This document shows positions 33,838 to 42,565 of a stretch of 63,212 nt of DNA, piece after piece. A model generated the notes under the pieces. The model saw only the letters and a list, made by a program, of their open reading frames with translations, had not been told where the DNA came from and ran no database searches. The stretch spans positions 96,431 to 159,642 of the forward strand of contig JACQZN010000082.1 in assembly GCA_016213845.1 (NCBI GenBank), read 5' to 3'. Both the position numbers and the translations under genes were made by a program. The stretch comes from Candidatus Wallbacteria bacterium (GTDB lineage Bacteria > Muiribacteriota > UBA6191 > JACPRK01). How positions within the stretch are numbered: position 1 is the stretch's first letter; every line of letters starts with the position of its first letter.

Positions 33838-35412
33838 TCAGGCCAGCTGCTTGCCGCGGCTGGCGGCGATCCGTTCGGCGACGGCGCCGGCCAGGGCCAT
33901 CACGGTGATCTGGGGATTGACCACGGGGCTCTCGGGGAAGAGGCTGGCGTCGGCCACGTAGACGCCGGGCGCGCCGAACACGGAACCGTCGGACGCCGTC
34001 ACGCCGCGGCTTTCGTCGGTGCCCATGCGAAGCGTGGCATGCGGGTGGTAGGCCGCAAGCTCGATGTCCGTTGCGGGGATGGGACCCGCAAGCAGCTTCT
34101 GGAGCTGGTCCACCGAGCCGGCCTCAGCTCGGCCGTAAACCGGCAGCCAGACGCGCTTCGCCCCGGCGGCGAAGAGGATCTCGCCTGTGAGCCGCATCAC
34201 CTCTACCAGCTTGGCCGTGTCCTCCACGGAGAGGTCGTAGCGGACATTCGCCATACCCATCACTTTGCCCGCCACCTCTCCTTCGCCGGAGTCGATGATC
34301 CGATAGCCCAGCAGTCCCATCCGGGGATACTGCTTCATCAGCTCCAGGTGGCTCCGGCCAATGCCCGGCACCGCGGGCGCCAGCAGCGACGGCGGGATGA
34401 AGACCCCCTCGGGCACCAGCTTCCGCGCCATCAGCCCGGTGACGTGATAGGACTGAGGAACGCCCAGGTGCCCGTTGATCTCGCGGTCGAAGAGGCCGAT
34501 CACGCGTGAGGCCGGGTGGACGCGAAGGTGCTTGCCGGTGTGACGATTGCCGGTGGCGATTCCGCTCCTGGAGAGGAGGATGGGGCTGAAGACGGCCCCG
34601 CACGCAACGACCACGATGCCCGCCTTCACGCGCAGGTTTCGCGGCGAGGGGCCCGTGGTCGCGGCCGCCACCCCGCCTGTCCGGCTCCCTTCCATGATCA
34701 CCCGCTCGGCGCGGCAATGCGTGTAGAGCCGGGCGCCCGCTGCGAGCGCGGCGGGGACGTAGTTGAGCTGCGTCGACTGCTTGGCGTTCTCGGGGCAGCC
34801 CAGGTAGCAGCGGCCGCGACCGACGCAGCCGTGCGCGTTGCGCGTCACGACCTCACCGGCCAGTCCCAGCGCCTCGGCGCCCGTGCGCATCAGGCGCCCG
34901 TTCTCTCCCAGGAGCTCCTCGGGGACCGGCGTGATGTGCACCACGCGCTCGACTCGATCGAAGTGGCGCGTCATGTCGCTCCACTCCAGGCCCCCAAGCC
35001 CGTGCTGGCGTTTCCAGAACGCGAAGGTCTCCTCGGCCATGCGAAAAGCGCTGCCCGAGTTGATGACGGTGCTGCCGCCGACGCAGCGCCCGTAGGGCAT
35101 CAGGATGCCCGGCGAGCCCATCGTGAAGGTGAACCCTGCGTCCCGATAGGTTGCCTTGATGCTCTCGATGGCCGTCAGGCCCGCATAATCCTCGGCCGTC
35201 AGGTACGGGCCCTCTTCCAGCATCACGACGTCCAGGCCGGCGGTCGCCAGCTCGGCTGCCGCCACGGCGCCCCCGGCTCCCGTGCCGATGACGCAGACTT
35301 CGGCCGCTACGTTGAGGTCGCTCTCGAGCCGATCGCAGCGCGTGACGCGGTCGGCCCGGTACGTCGCGGGAAATGCGGGCCTATGGCCGGGCTGCGATTC
35401 GGGCTGCATCAC
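33838..35412 (-). CDS. GMC-family FAD-dependent oxidoreductase (524 aa)
   Basis: The N-terminal FAD-binding dinucleotide fold reads CVIGTGAGGAVAAAELATA, followed by YGRCVGGSTVINSG (GMC signature region). The C-terminal half has the active-site His region AYHPHATLRMG and FPESPVVNPQITVMALAGAV, including the Asn/His pair used in alcohol oxidation. A CVGRGRCYLGCPENAKQST segment resembles the Cys-rich loop of long-chain-alcohol and cholesterol-type oxidases. It oxidises an alcohol, sterol or sugar substrate not determinable here; there is no signal peptide. It is downstream of nothing on its strand for 70 bases (HEAT-TPR gene upstream), so possibly one operon. Confidence 0.9.
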   Translation of the reverse strand: MMQPESQPGHRPAFPATYRADRVTRCDRLESDLNVAAEVCVIGTGAGGAVAAAELATAGLDVVMLEEGPYLTAEDYAGLTAIESIKATYRDAGFTFTMGSPGILMPYGRCVGGSTVINSGSAFRMAEETFAFWKRQHGLGGLEWSDMTRHFDRVERVVHITPVPEELLGENGRLMRTGAEALGLAGEVVTRNAHGCVGRGRCYLGCPENAKQSTQLNYVPAALAAGARLYTHCRAERVIMEGSRTGGVAAATTGPSPRNLRVKAGIVVVACGAVFSPILLSRSGIATGNRHTGKHLRVHPASRVIGLFDREINGHLGVPQSYHVTGLMARKLVPEGVFIPPSLLAPAVPGIGRSHLELMKQYPRMGLLGYRIIDSGEGEVAGKVMGMANVRYDLSVEDTAKLVEVMRLTGEILFAAGAKRVWLPVYGRAEAGSVDQLQKLLAGPIPATDIELAAYHPHATLRMGTDESRGVTASDGSVFGAPGVYVADASLFPESPVVNPQITVMALAGAVAERIAASRGKQLA

Positions 35413-35482
35413 GTGGGATTCTCTCTCGCCCGGGCGTGTAGGGGCAAGGCCTACTGAGGGACTCTCTCCGAAATGCGTCGCA

Positions 35483-36919
35483 TCAGCGACCGGCGATGGC
35501 CTGCAGCAGGTAGACCGCGTATCCCTGCCGCGCGGCGTCGCCGTCGCGCATCGCCTCGAGCTCCGGGACCAGGCGCTGGGTGGCGACGCGCGCCAGGAGC
35601 GTGGTGACCTTCCAAAGCAGCTCGGGGGCCGATTCGCGCTTCAGCATCTCGAAGGCGATCGCTTCGACCTTGGGGTCTTCGACCCGCTCGATGCAGTACA
35701 GGGCGCTGGCGCGCATCGATTCGCGCTCCGAAGCCGCCATCCGGGCAAGGTGATCGAGAACCGGCGGGCGACGGGCGCCCACGGCCGTCATCAGGGCGTT
35801 GGCGCGAACGCGATTGTCGCTCGACTCGAGCAGAGGCAGCAGAAGCGACAGCGGCAGCTCGCCGGCCAGGTGCGCGATTGCCTCGACGGCGTTGGCGACC
35901 ACCCGGCACGAGGGGTGGGCCAGAAACGGTTCCAGCAGGGCCGCGTGCTCGCGCCGCCCCGTCGCGGCAAGCAGCGTCACGGCCTGGGCGAGAGCAAAGG
36001 AGTCGTCCTCTCTTTTGAGGTGGTCGGCGACGACGGCCGCCATCTCGGGAGCCGTCTGGCGGGTTGCTGCCGCCAGCGCCTCGCGGCGCACAGCGGGGTC
36101 CGTCGCGGCAAGAGAGGCAGCCAAGGCCGCCGCCGGTCCGCTGGACCCGAGGTCGACGGCCGGGGCATGGGAGCGGGGAAGGGAGCCGGCCGTCCGGCGC
36201 GCCTCGAAGCGCACGTCGGGGTCGGGATCGGCCTCCGAGAGCCTCAGCGCGGCGGTCCTGGCATCCGGGTACTCGGGAAAATCGCGCAAGGCGGCCACGG
36301 CCTCGCGTCGGCGCTCGGATTGCGCGGCCGATAGCGAATCGAGGATGCCCTGCAGCACCTCGCGCTCGACGCCCGAGCCGCCGCCGGTCGCCTCCGGCAG
36401 CTTGGGCAGCAGCTCATCGAGCGCGTGGCGCACTTCACGGTAGTCGGGCTTGACTTTGAGCGCGCGCCGCAACGCGGTCCGGGCCGGCCGCAGCTTGCCC
36501 ATCTCCTGCAAGAGAAGCCCCTCCTGGAAGTGCGCGTCGGCAAGATGGTGGCGGCAAAAGGGGTCGTGCTGCAGCTGTGCCAGGAGCGTCTGGGCCTCGC
36601 GCAAGCAAGCCAGCGCCGCGCCGGTCGCGCCCGCGCCGCGGAAGGCCATCCCCATCCGGAAGGCTGCTTCGCCGCTGGCAGGATCGAGCTTGCGCGCGCG
36701 CCGGTAGCGCTCCAGCGCCAGCTCCCATAAGCTCCGGCGCACCAGATCGTTTCCCTGCGCCACGTGCGCCTGGGCGATCTCCACCGAGAGCGCTTGCGGC
36801 GCCACGGCGCCCCCGGCCACGCGCGCCTCGTAGCCCTCGAGCGCCACGACGACGTCCCCGGCCTTGAGGGCCGACTTGACCGGCTCCCAGTCGACCTGGG
36901 CGTCGCTGGCGTCGTCCAC
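35483..36919 (-). CDS. TPR plus HEAT-repeat protein (about 478 aa)
   Basis: The N-terminal third contains TPR-like helices (LVRRSLWELALERYRRARKL, AALACLREAQTLLAQLQ, GKLRPARTALRRALKVKPDY). Residues about 190-478 are HEAT repeats (LRLSEADPDPDVRFEARRTA, FLAHPSCRVVANAVEAIAHL, LESSDNRVRANALMTAVGA). There is no signal or span. The frame continues upstream without a stop, but it would run into the divergent FHA-kinase promoter area; the GTG at 36919 (VDDASDAQVDW) is the most likely start, with no clear Shine-Dalgarno. It is a cytoplasmic adaptor of unknown partner, divergently placed from the pilus-locus kinase. Confidence 0.75.
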   Translation of the reverse strand: MDDASDAQVDWEPVKSALKAGDVVVALEGYEARVAGGAVAPQALSVEIAQAHVAQGNDLVRRSLWELALERYRRARKLDPASGEAAFRMGMAFRGAGATGAALACLREAQTLLAQLQHDPFCRHHLADAHFQEGLLLQEMGKLRPARTALRRALKVKPDYREVRHALDELLPKLPEATGGGSGVEREVLQGILDSLSAAQSERRREAVAALRDFPEYPDARTAALRLSEADPDPDVRFEARRTAGSLPRSHAPAVDLGSSGPAAALAASLAATDPAVRREALAAATRQTAPEMAAVVADHLKREDDSFALAQAVTLLAATGRREHAALLEPFLAHPSCRVVANAVEAIAHLAGELPLSLLLPLLESSDNRVRANALMTAVGARRPPVLDHLARMAASERESMRASALYCIERVEDPKVEAIAFEMLKRESAPELLWKVTTLLARVATQRLVPELEAMRDGDAARQGYAVYLLQAIAGR

Positions 36920-37061
36920 CCCCCGAGAATAAGAGCCCGCGCCCCCGCCGTCAAGCCACCCCAAGATCCGGGCGGGTCCGTATCGGCAGTTGCCAAGCCC
37001 GACGAACGGCCGGTCCCGGATTGTGGGCACGCGTAGTAGTCTCTGTTCGGGGTCGAGGTCC

Positions 37062-38798
37062 ATGGCCAAGATCATCATCGTCAGGGGGCAGAACCGGGGG
37101 ATGACGTACTTCGTGGGCGCCCGCAAGGTGACCATCGGGCGGGACGCCACGCGCACGATTCCCATCATGGATGGCAAGGCGTCGCGCCTGCACGCCGAGA
37201 TCCTGTGCAGCAACGACGGTTTCCAGCTCCGGGACCTGGGCGCGCTCAACCGGACCTACTTGAACGGCCAGGAAGTGAAGGAGTCCCTCCTGGATTTCGG
37301 GGACGTCGTCACGATCGGCGAGACCGATCTGCTCTTCCAGAGCGACGGCTACCAGCCGGCCCCGGGCGAGCTGGAGACGCGGGCCGGAGCGCAGGACGCC
37401 GAAGGCGTGGCCACGAAGCCCGAGGTCGTTCTGGAGCGCGGTCAGGCGCCGGTAGTCGGAGGCCTTACGATCGAGATGCCTCGGCCGGATCTGGCGCCGC
37501 TCTTGCGCGCGACCCGCCCTTCCAGCGTGCGCGAAGCGGGCGCTGTCAAGCACGAGCGCCGCCTCAAGGTGCTCTGGCAGATGGCGCGGACCGCCGTCGT
37601 CAAGCGCGATCGCAAGGCCTTGCTCCAGGAGGCCGTGGCGCTTCTGCTCCCGGAGCTCGCACCCGATCTCGCCGTCGTCTTCCTTCTCGAGGGCGAGCCC
37701 GCGCAACCCTGCCCGCTGGTGACGCACCGCTCGGGCGCTCTCGAACCCGACGAGAGTGCGCGGGTCAGTTCGACCGTTCTGGAACGCGTGCGCGCCGAGG
37801 GGCTGCCGCTCTTGATCGAGGACGCCTCGCGAGAGCTTTCGGCCCAGAGCAGCGTGAGCCTGCAGAAGATCCGGTCTGTGCTCTGCGTTCCGCTCAAGAC
37901 TTCCGAGCAGGCGTACGGCCTGTTCTACGCCGACCTGCGTTCGGAGCTGCGAACCTTCTCGGTGGAGGATTTGAGTTTCTTGGCGACCGTCTGCGCGCAC
38001 CTGTCCGTGAACCTGGAGAACCTGGAGCTCTACCGCCAGTCGCGGCTCGCCTATGAGCGGCTGCAGCAGGCCCAGACCCAGCTCATCCGGGCCGAGAAGA
38101 TGAGTGTCATGGGGCAGCTCTCCGGCTCGATAGCCCACGAGCTCAACAGCCCGCTCCAGGCCATCCTGATGGCGTCCGAGATGCTCGCCGACGACTTCGC
38201 TCCCGGGATGCAGCCTCCGAAGCCCGAGGCCGCCCGCAAGTCGCTGGAGATGGTCCTCCACGCCGCAGCCCGCTGCCGCAACCTGGTGAAGAACCTGCTC
38301 CACTACGCGCGCAGCAAGGAGACCAGCGAGGTCGGCCCCATCAGCCTGCGCGAGCCGATCGACCAGGCGATCGGGATGATGCAGTACATCCTGGGCAAGC
38401 GCGGCGTCACGCTCCAGGCCCACTACCCCGCGAAGCTGCCCCTGGTCGCTGCCAACGCCCCCGAGATGGAGCAGGTCTTCGTCAACCTCATCAAGAACAG
38501 CTGCGACGCCCTCGACTCTTCGGGCCGGGTCGACGTCACTCTGGCCACGGAGAACTCTCACGTCGTAGTGGACGTCGTCGATTCCGGGAGCGGCATCCCG
38601 CCGGAAGTCCTCCCGCGCATCTTCGAGGAGCTCTTCACGACCAAGCCAGAGGGTCAGGGCACGGGCCTCGGCTTGCCGCTGGTCAAGCGGATCGTGGAGC
38701 GCTGCGGCGGCTCGGTAGAAGTGCGGAGCGTCATGGGCGAGGGCACCACCGTCGAGCTGCGGCTTCCCATTGTCCGGGAGGAGTCGGCCGCGGCATGA
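37062..38798 (+). CDS. FHA-GAF-histidine kinase (578 aa), first gene of the pilus locus
   Basis: Residues about 1-95 form an FHA domain (VTIGRDATRTIPIMDGKASR, RLHAEI, NRTYLNGQEV), which binds phosphothreonine. Residues about 175-340 are a GAF domain (SVSLQKIRSVLCVPLKTSEQ). The transmitter has His359 in GSIAHELNSPLQAIL and an ATPase with NLIKNSCDAL, DSGSGIPPEV and GQGTGLGLPLVKRIVERCGG. No membrane span is seen. It is followed after 40 bases by the pilB-like gene. A phosphothreonine-binding kinase in the same locus as a membrane Ser/Thr kinase (42566) suggests a phosphorylation link between them; that is inference. No response regulator is adjacent. Confidence 0.92.
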   Translation: MAKIIIVRGQNRGMTYFVGARKVTIGRDATRTIPIMDGKASRLHAEILCSNDGFQLRDLGALNRTYLNGQEVKESLLDFGDVVTIGETDLLFQSDGYQPAPGELETRAGAQDAEGVATKPEVVLERGQAPVVGGLTIEMPRPDLAPLLRATRPSSVREAGAVKHERRLKVLWQMARTAVVKRDRKALLQEAVALLLPELAPDLAVVFLLEGEPAQPCPLVTHRSGALEPDESARVSSTVLERVRAEGLPLLIEDASRELSAQSSVSLQKIRSVLCVPLKTSEQAYGLFYADLRSELRTFSVEDLSFLATVCAHLSVNLENLELYRQSRLAYERLQQAQTQLIRAEKMSVMGQLSGSIAHELNSPLQAILMASEMLADDFAPGMQPPKPEAARKSLEMVLHAAARCRNLVKNLLHYARSKETSEVGPISLREPIDQAIGMMQYILGKRGVTLQAHYPAKLPLVAANAPEMEQVFVNLIKNSCDALDSSGRVDVTLATENSHVVVDVVDSGSGIPPEVLPRIFEELFTTKPEGQGTGLGLPLVKRIVERCGGSVEVRSVMGEGTTVELRLPIVREESAAA

Positions 38799-38838
38799 AC
38801 CCGGCCTCGAGCGGCCCTGGGCCACCGGAGCGGACCGG

Positions 38839-40569
38839 ATGCGCAAATCACTGTCACGGCAGTTCTACGAAGCGGGCCTGCTCGACACCGACCAGATCGC
38901 CCAGGTGCTGACGCACGCGTCGGGCAGCGGCCTGGGCTTCCGTGAGTCGATCGCCGCGCTCGGCTTCATGAGCCGGGAGGCGGTCGACGAGTTCGTCGCG
39001 CGCGTCACCGGAATGCCATTCATCCAGCACCTCGAAGGTCTGCTCCAGGACAAGACCGCTTCCCAGTGGCTGCCGGAGGCGATTGCGCGGCGCTACGTGG
39101 CGGTGCCGGTCTCCCGGTTCGAGTCGCTCTTGACCGTGGCGATGCTCAACCCGTTCGACGTGGACGCCGTCACGGCGCTGGAGCGCTCCTCGGGTTGCAC
39201 GGTCGTGCCCGCGATGTCGCTGGAGGAGAGCATCCTGGAGGCGCTCAACCGCCTCTACATCCGAAGCGACAGCTTCCACACCATCGTCGAGCGCATCGTC
39301 GGCGATGCCGACGAGGACTCAGAGGTTCCCCAGACCTTCGACGTGCTCGAGGAGGTCGGCGAGGAGTCCGACGACGCCCCGGTCGTGCGGCTCGTGAACA
39401 ACATCCTGGCCCGCGCTGTCTGCGAGTACGCCAGCGACGTCCACCTCGAACCCGACGAGCACGGCTCCCGCGTGCGCTTCCGTGTCGACGGCATGCTGCG
39501 CGAGACGATGTCGATCCCTCGCCAGGTCCACCGGGCGATGGTCTCGCGCATCAAGGTCATGGCCGAGATGGACATCTCCGAGCGCCGCGCCCCGCAGGAC
39601 GGGCGCATCCGCGTCCGAGTCGCCGAGAAGGAGGTCGACCTCCGCATTTCGACCCTGCCCAGCATCTACGGCGAGAAGGTGGTCGTGCGCGTGCTCGACG
39701 CCAGCGCGACGGCCTCCAGCCTCTCCGAAATCGGATTCGCCGGCAAGGTGCTGCAGCAGTTCCGTGACGCTCTGCATCATCCCAACGGCCTCATCCTGGT
39801 CACCGGTCCGACCGGCAGCGGCAAGACCACGACGCTCTACACCGGCTTGAACGAGCTGGCCTCTCGCGAGCGCAACATCGTCACGCTGGAGGACCCGGTC
39901 GAGTACAACTTGCGCCAGGTGAACCAGATCCAGGTCAACCCGAAGGCCGGCATCACTTTCGCCACCGGTCTACGCTCGATCCTGCGGCAGGACCCGGACG
40001 TGATCATGGTCGGCGAGATGCGCGATCTCGAGACCGCCCAGATGGCCATCCGCTCCGCGCTGACGGGCCACCTGGTGCTGAGCACCCTGCACACCAACGA
40101 CGCCGCGGGCGCCGTCGTGCGGCTGGTCGAGATGGGAGTCGAGCCGTACCTCGTCGCCAACTCCGTGATCTGCGTGGTGGCCCAGCGGCTGCTCCGGCGG
40201 CTCTGCGTGCGCTGCAGGCAACCGGTGCGGCCTGCCGAGGAGGAGCTGGCCTTCTCGGGGAGGATGCACCTGGCCGACTCGACCGCCTTCTACGTCCCGC
40301 GGGGTTGCGCCGCGTGCGAGCAGACGGGCTTCAAGGGCCGGCTCGCGTTGCTCGAGCTGCTCAGCGTCACCGACGGAATTCGCCAGCTCTTGATTGCCGG
40401 CAAGAGCGCCTACGAAGTCGCGCGCGAGGCGCGCTCCGAAGGAATGACGACCCTCTGGGAGTATGGCGCGGGTCTCGTAGCATCTGGCCTCACCTCGCTG
40501 GTGGAGCTGCGGCGCGTGGCCGCTCCTCCGGAGGCCGAGTGGAACGGTCCGGGCGGAGGACCCCCCTGA
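38839..40569 (+). CDS. pilB: Type IV pilus/T2SS assembly ATPase (PilB/GspE family, 576 aa)
   Basis: An N-terminal MshEN/N1 domain (residues about 1-135, with SREAVDEFVARVTGMPFIQH) precedes the bilobed ATPase: ASDVHLEPDEHG (Asp box), Walker A GPTGSGKTTTLY at about residue 323, EDPVEYNLRQVNQIQVNP, RQDPDVIMVGEMRD (Walker B) and TGHLVLSTLHTND (His box). The tetra-Cys zinc site is LCVRCRQ plus CAACEQTG. It is a cytoplasmic hexamer that powers pilus or pseudopilus extension. ATG at 38839 follows GGAG. It is followed by the pilC gene at 74 bases. Confidence 0.95.
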   Translation: MRKSLSRQFYEAGLLDTDQIAQVLTHASGSGLGFRESIAALGFMSREAVDEFVARVTGMPFIQHLEGLLQDKTASQWLPEAIARRYVAVPVSRFESLLTVAMLNPFDVDAVTALERSSGCTVVPAMSLEESILEALNRLYIRSDSFHTIVERIVGDADEDSEVPQTFDVLEEVGEESDDAPVVRLVNNILARAVCEYASDVHLEPDEHGSRVRFRVDGMLRETMSIPRQVHRAMVSRIKVMAEMDISERRAPQDGRIRVRVAEKEVDLRISTLPSIYGEKVVVRVLDASATASSLSEIGFAGKVLQQFRDALHHPNGLILVTGPTGSGKTTTLYTGLNELASRERNIVTLEDPVEYNLRQVNQIQVNPKAGITFATGLRSILRQDPDVIMVGEMRDLETAQMAIRSALTGHLVLSTLHTNDAAGAVVRLVEMGVEPYLVANSVICVVAQRLLRRLCVRCRQPVRPAEEELAFSGRMHLADSTAFYVPRGCAACEQTGFKGRLALLELLSVTDGIRQLLIAGKSAYEVAREARSEGMTTLWEYGAGLVASGLTSLVELRRVAAPPEAEWNGPGGGPP

Positions 40570-40643
40570 TGGTCGAGACCCCGGCAGGTCGCGCTTGCGT
40601 GGCCGCCCGGGGCCCACTCTAGCGCGCTCCAGGAGCAGGCGAC

Positions 40644-41873
40644 ATGCCGACTTACAGCTACCGGGCCATCGATCGCGGCGGCCGCGTGCTGGACGGTCAC
40701 CAAGCCGCCGAGAGCGTGGACGAGTTGCGAGACCGGCTCGCGGCGCACCACCAGTTTCTGGTCGAGATCTCGGAGACCCGCAAGAGCTCCGAGGAGCAGG
40801 TGTCGCTTCGCGCCGGCATCGCGCTGATCCGCTTCGGCGTCTCGGAGCGAGACCTGGCCCATTTCGCCTGGCAGCTCCACACGATGCTGGCTGCGGGCCT
40901 GCCTCTGGTGCGCTGCCTGGAGATGCTTTCGCGCCAAACGCCCAGCATCCGGCTGGCCAACGCGCTGGCCGACGTCGCCCGGAGTATCTCGCGCGGCGAC
41001 GACTTCTCGGTTGCGCTTGCCAGGCACCGGGACGTCTTTCCGTCCTTGATCGTCGCGATGGTCGAGACCGGAGAGCTGGCCGGAAACCTCGACGAGACTC
41101 TCGGCCGGCTCGGCGAGTACCTGGAGCGCAGCGCCCAGGCGCGCGACAAGCTCTGGGGTGCGCTGGCCTACCCCCTGATGCTGGTCACGCTCTGTGGGGC
41201 AGTGACGCTCTTTCTGTTGATCTTCGTCCTGCCCCGGATCAGCAGGGTCTTCGTCGAATCGGGCGTGCCGCTCCCGATGCTGACCCGCGTGCTGGTAGGC
41301 GCGGGCAACTTCGTGTTCGAACAGTGGGCGCCCCTGTTGTTGCTGGTGACGGCCGTCACGATCGGGTTGCTGACGGGTTCGCGCACGGCCAGGGGACGGC
41401 GCCTTCTGGATGAGGGTGTGTTGCAGCTCCCGTTCGTCGGGGATCTGGTGCTGAAGTCGCTCCTGATGCGGCTCACGCAGACTCTTGCGGCGCTCCACAC
41501 GAGCGGAATCTCCATAACCGCCAGCCTCGCGGTGGTCGAGAAGAGCATCGACAACACGGTGCTCGCCGCCGTCGTGCGGCGCGTGCACAGTGGCGTGAGC
41601 GCCGGCGAGTCTCTGTCGAGCGAGCTCGCGCGCTCCAGCCTCGTCCCGGAAGTGGTGACCTCCATGATTGCCGTCGGCGAGGAGACCGGCTCGCTTGCGG
41701 ACATGCTCGATCGCATCGCCACCATCTACGCGCGCGAGGTAGATGCCGGCGTCGCGGGTTTCGCGCGGTTTCTGGAACCGGCGCTACTGATCGCGATGAC
41801 GGCCGTGGTCGGTCTGATCGCCGCCTCGATCTACCTGCCCATCGCCGACCTCTCCTCGGCACTGGGCAAATGA
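40644..41873 (+). CDS. pilC: Inner-membrane platform protein PilC/GspF (409 aa)
   Basis: Starts MPTYSYRAIDRGGRVLDG, the standard GspF/PilC N-terminus. It contains two GspF domains (AHFAWQLHTMLAAGLPLVRC and RLTQTLAALHTSGISITASL) each ending near a membrane span (AYPLMLVTLCGAVTLFLLIF, WAPLLLLVTAVTIGLL and a C-terminal FLEPALLIAMTAVVGLIAAS). It couples ATPase rotation to pilin insertion. AGGAG precedes the ATG. Length is typical of the family. Confidence 0.95.
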   Translation: MPTYSYRAIDRGGRVLDGHQAAESVDELRDRLAAHHQFLVEISETRKSSEEQVSLRAGIALIRFGVSERDLAHFAWQLHTMLAAGLPLVRCLEMLSRQTPSIRLANALADVARSISRGDDFSVALARHRDVFPSLIVAMVETGELAGNLDETLGRLGEYLERSAQARDKLWGALAYPLMLVTLCGAVTLFLLIFVLPRISRVFVESGVPLPMLTRVLVGAGNFVFEQWAPLLLLVTAVTIGLLTGSRTARGRRLLDEGVLQLPFVGDLVLKSLLMRLTQTLAALHTSGISITASLAVVEKSIDNTVLAAVVRRVHSGVSAGESLSSELARSSLVPEVVTSMIAVGEETGSLADMLDRIATIYAREVDAGVAGFARFLEPALLIAMTAVVGLIAASIYLPIADLSSALGK

Positions 41874-42117
41874 AACGTCTGTCACTTCTTGGGCGGGTAT
41901 TTTTCGCTTGGGCCCCGCGAATGGTGGTGGATCCCTGGAGCTGGCGTAGCTTTCCTGACAGAATCGTCCCCGAAACGATGGCTTCGAGGCGTCGCTCACC
42001 GTCCCCCCGGGCGCCGGTGTTCCGACGATTGCCACAGGGGTCGCCGCCGGAACAGACGCCGCACGAGGGGGCCCGGCCGACGCGCCCGGACGATGCCGGT
42101 GACGCAAAGGAGGAGTC
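41874..42117 (+). other. Leader region before the pilin gene
   Basis: A 244-base non-coding gap between pilC and the pilin. It ends in GCAAAGGAGGAGTC immediately before the ATG, the strongest Shine-Dalgarno in this locus, as expected for an abundant pilin. No convincing sigma-70 or sigma-54 promoter or riboswitch fold could be made out. Confidence 0.5.
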
Positions 42118-42522
42118 ATGTGCCAGGGCAAGCGCTACGGATTCGGCTTCACGCTGGTCGAGATTCTCATGGTGGTCGTCATCCTCTCGGTGCTGGCAAC
42201 GGTCATCATCCCCCGCTTCACCGGCTACGTCGATCGCGGCGTCGAGGCGTCGACCAAGTCCAATCTCCAGACGCTCAGGTCGTCGGTACAGACCTACTAC
42301 GCCATGCACAACAACACGTGGCCGGCCTCTAACCTCAGCAGTCTGTTGACGACCAACGGCGGGACGCTCGCCAAGATTCCCAACGAGGCGATCACCAACC
42401 AGAGCAAGGTCGTCAACGTGCTCGACGGCACCGGCGGGTGGCTCTACGAGCCGACGACGCATGACGTCGGAGTCAACCTCAACGGCAACGACAGCACCGG
42501 CTCCCCCTACTCCGGATACTGA
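42118..42522 (+). CDS. Type IV pilin/GspG-like major (pseudo)pilin (134 aa)
   Basis: A short basic leader ends in Gly: GFG followed by FTLVEILMVVVILSVLATVI, the class III prepilin signal with Phe+1 and Glu+5. The rest is a small globular head (ASTKSNLQTLRSSVQTYYAM, GGWLYEPTTHDVGVNLNGN). It is processed by a prepilin peptidase not encoded in this window, then polymerised. The head resembles GspG-type pseudopilins and short bacterial pilins; the C-terminus lacks the clear calcium-site pattern of GspG, so major pilin versus pseudopilin is open. The 3' end has no overlap with the next gene (43 bases). Confidence 0.93.
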   Translation: MCQGKRYGFGFTLVEILMVVVILSVLATVIIPRFTGYVDRGVEASTKSNLQTLRSSVQTYYAMHNNTWPASNLSSLLTTNGGTLAKIPNEAITNQSKVVNVLDGTGGWLYEPTTHDVGVNLNGNDSTGSPYSGY

Positions 42523-42565
42523 GGCTGCCGCCGGTCCGAGCTGGAGACCTGCCGCTTCGAGCTCC

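Noticed and set aside
36951..38846. 631-codon minus-strand frame opposite the FHA histidine kinase
   Set aside because: Antisense shadow; the plus-strand kinase has every expected motif.
41930..41960. Sigma-54 (-24/-12) promoter for the pilin
   Set aside because: TGGCGTAG is followed by CC rather than GC at the -12 position and the spacing does not fit.
41874..42117. Possible c-di-GMP (GEMM) riboswitch before the pilin gene, because GACGCAAAG appears close to the start
   Set aside because: The GACGCAAAG belongs to the Shine-Dalgarno region directly before the ATG, and the second helix and tetraloop-receptor parts of GEMM are absent.
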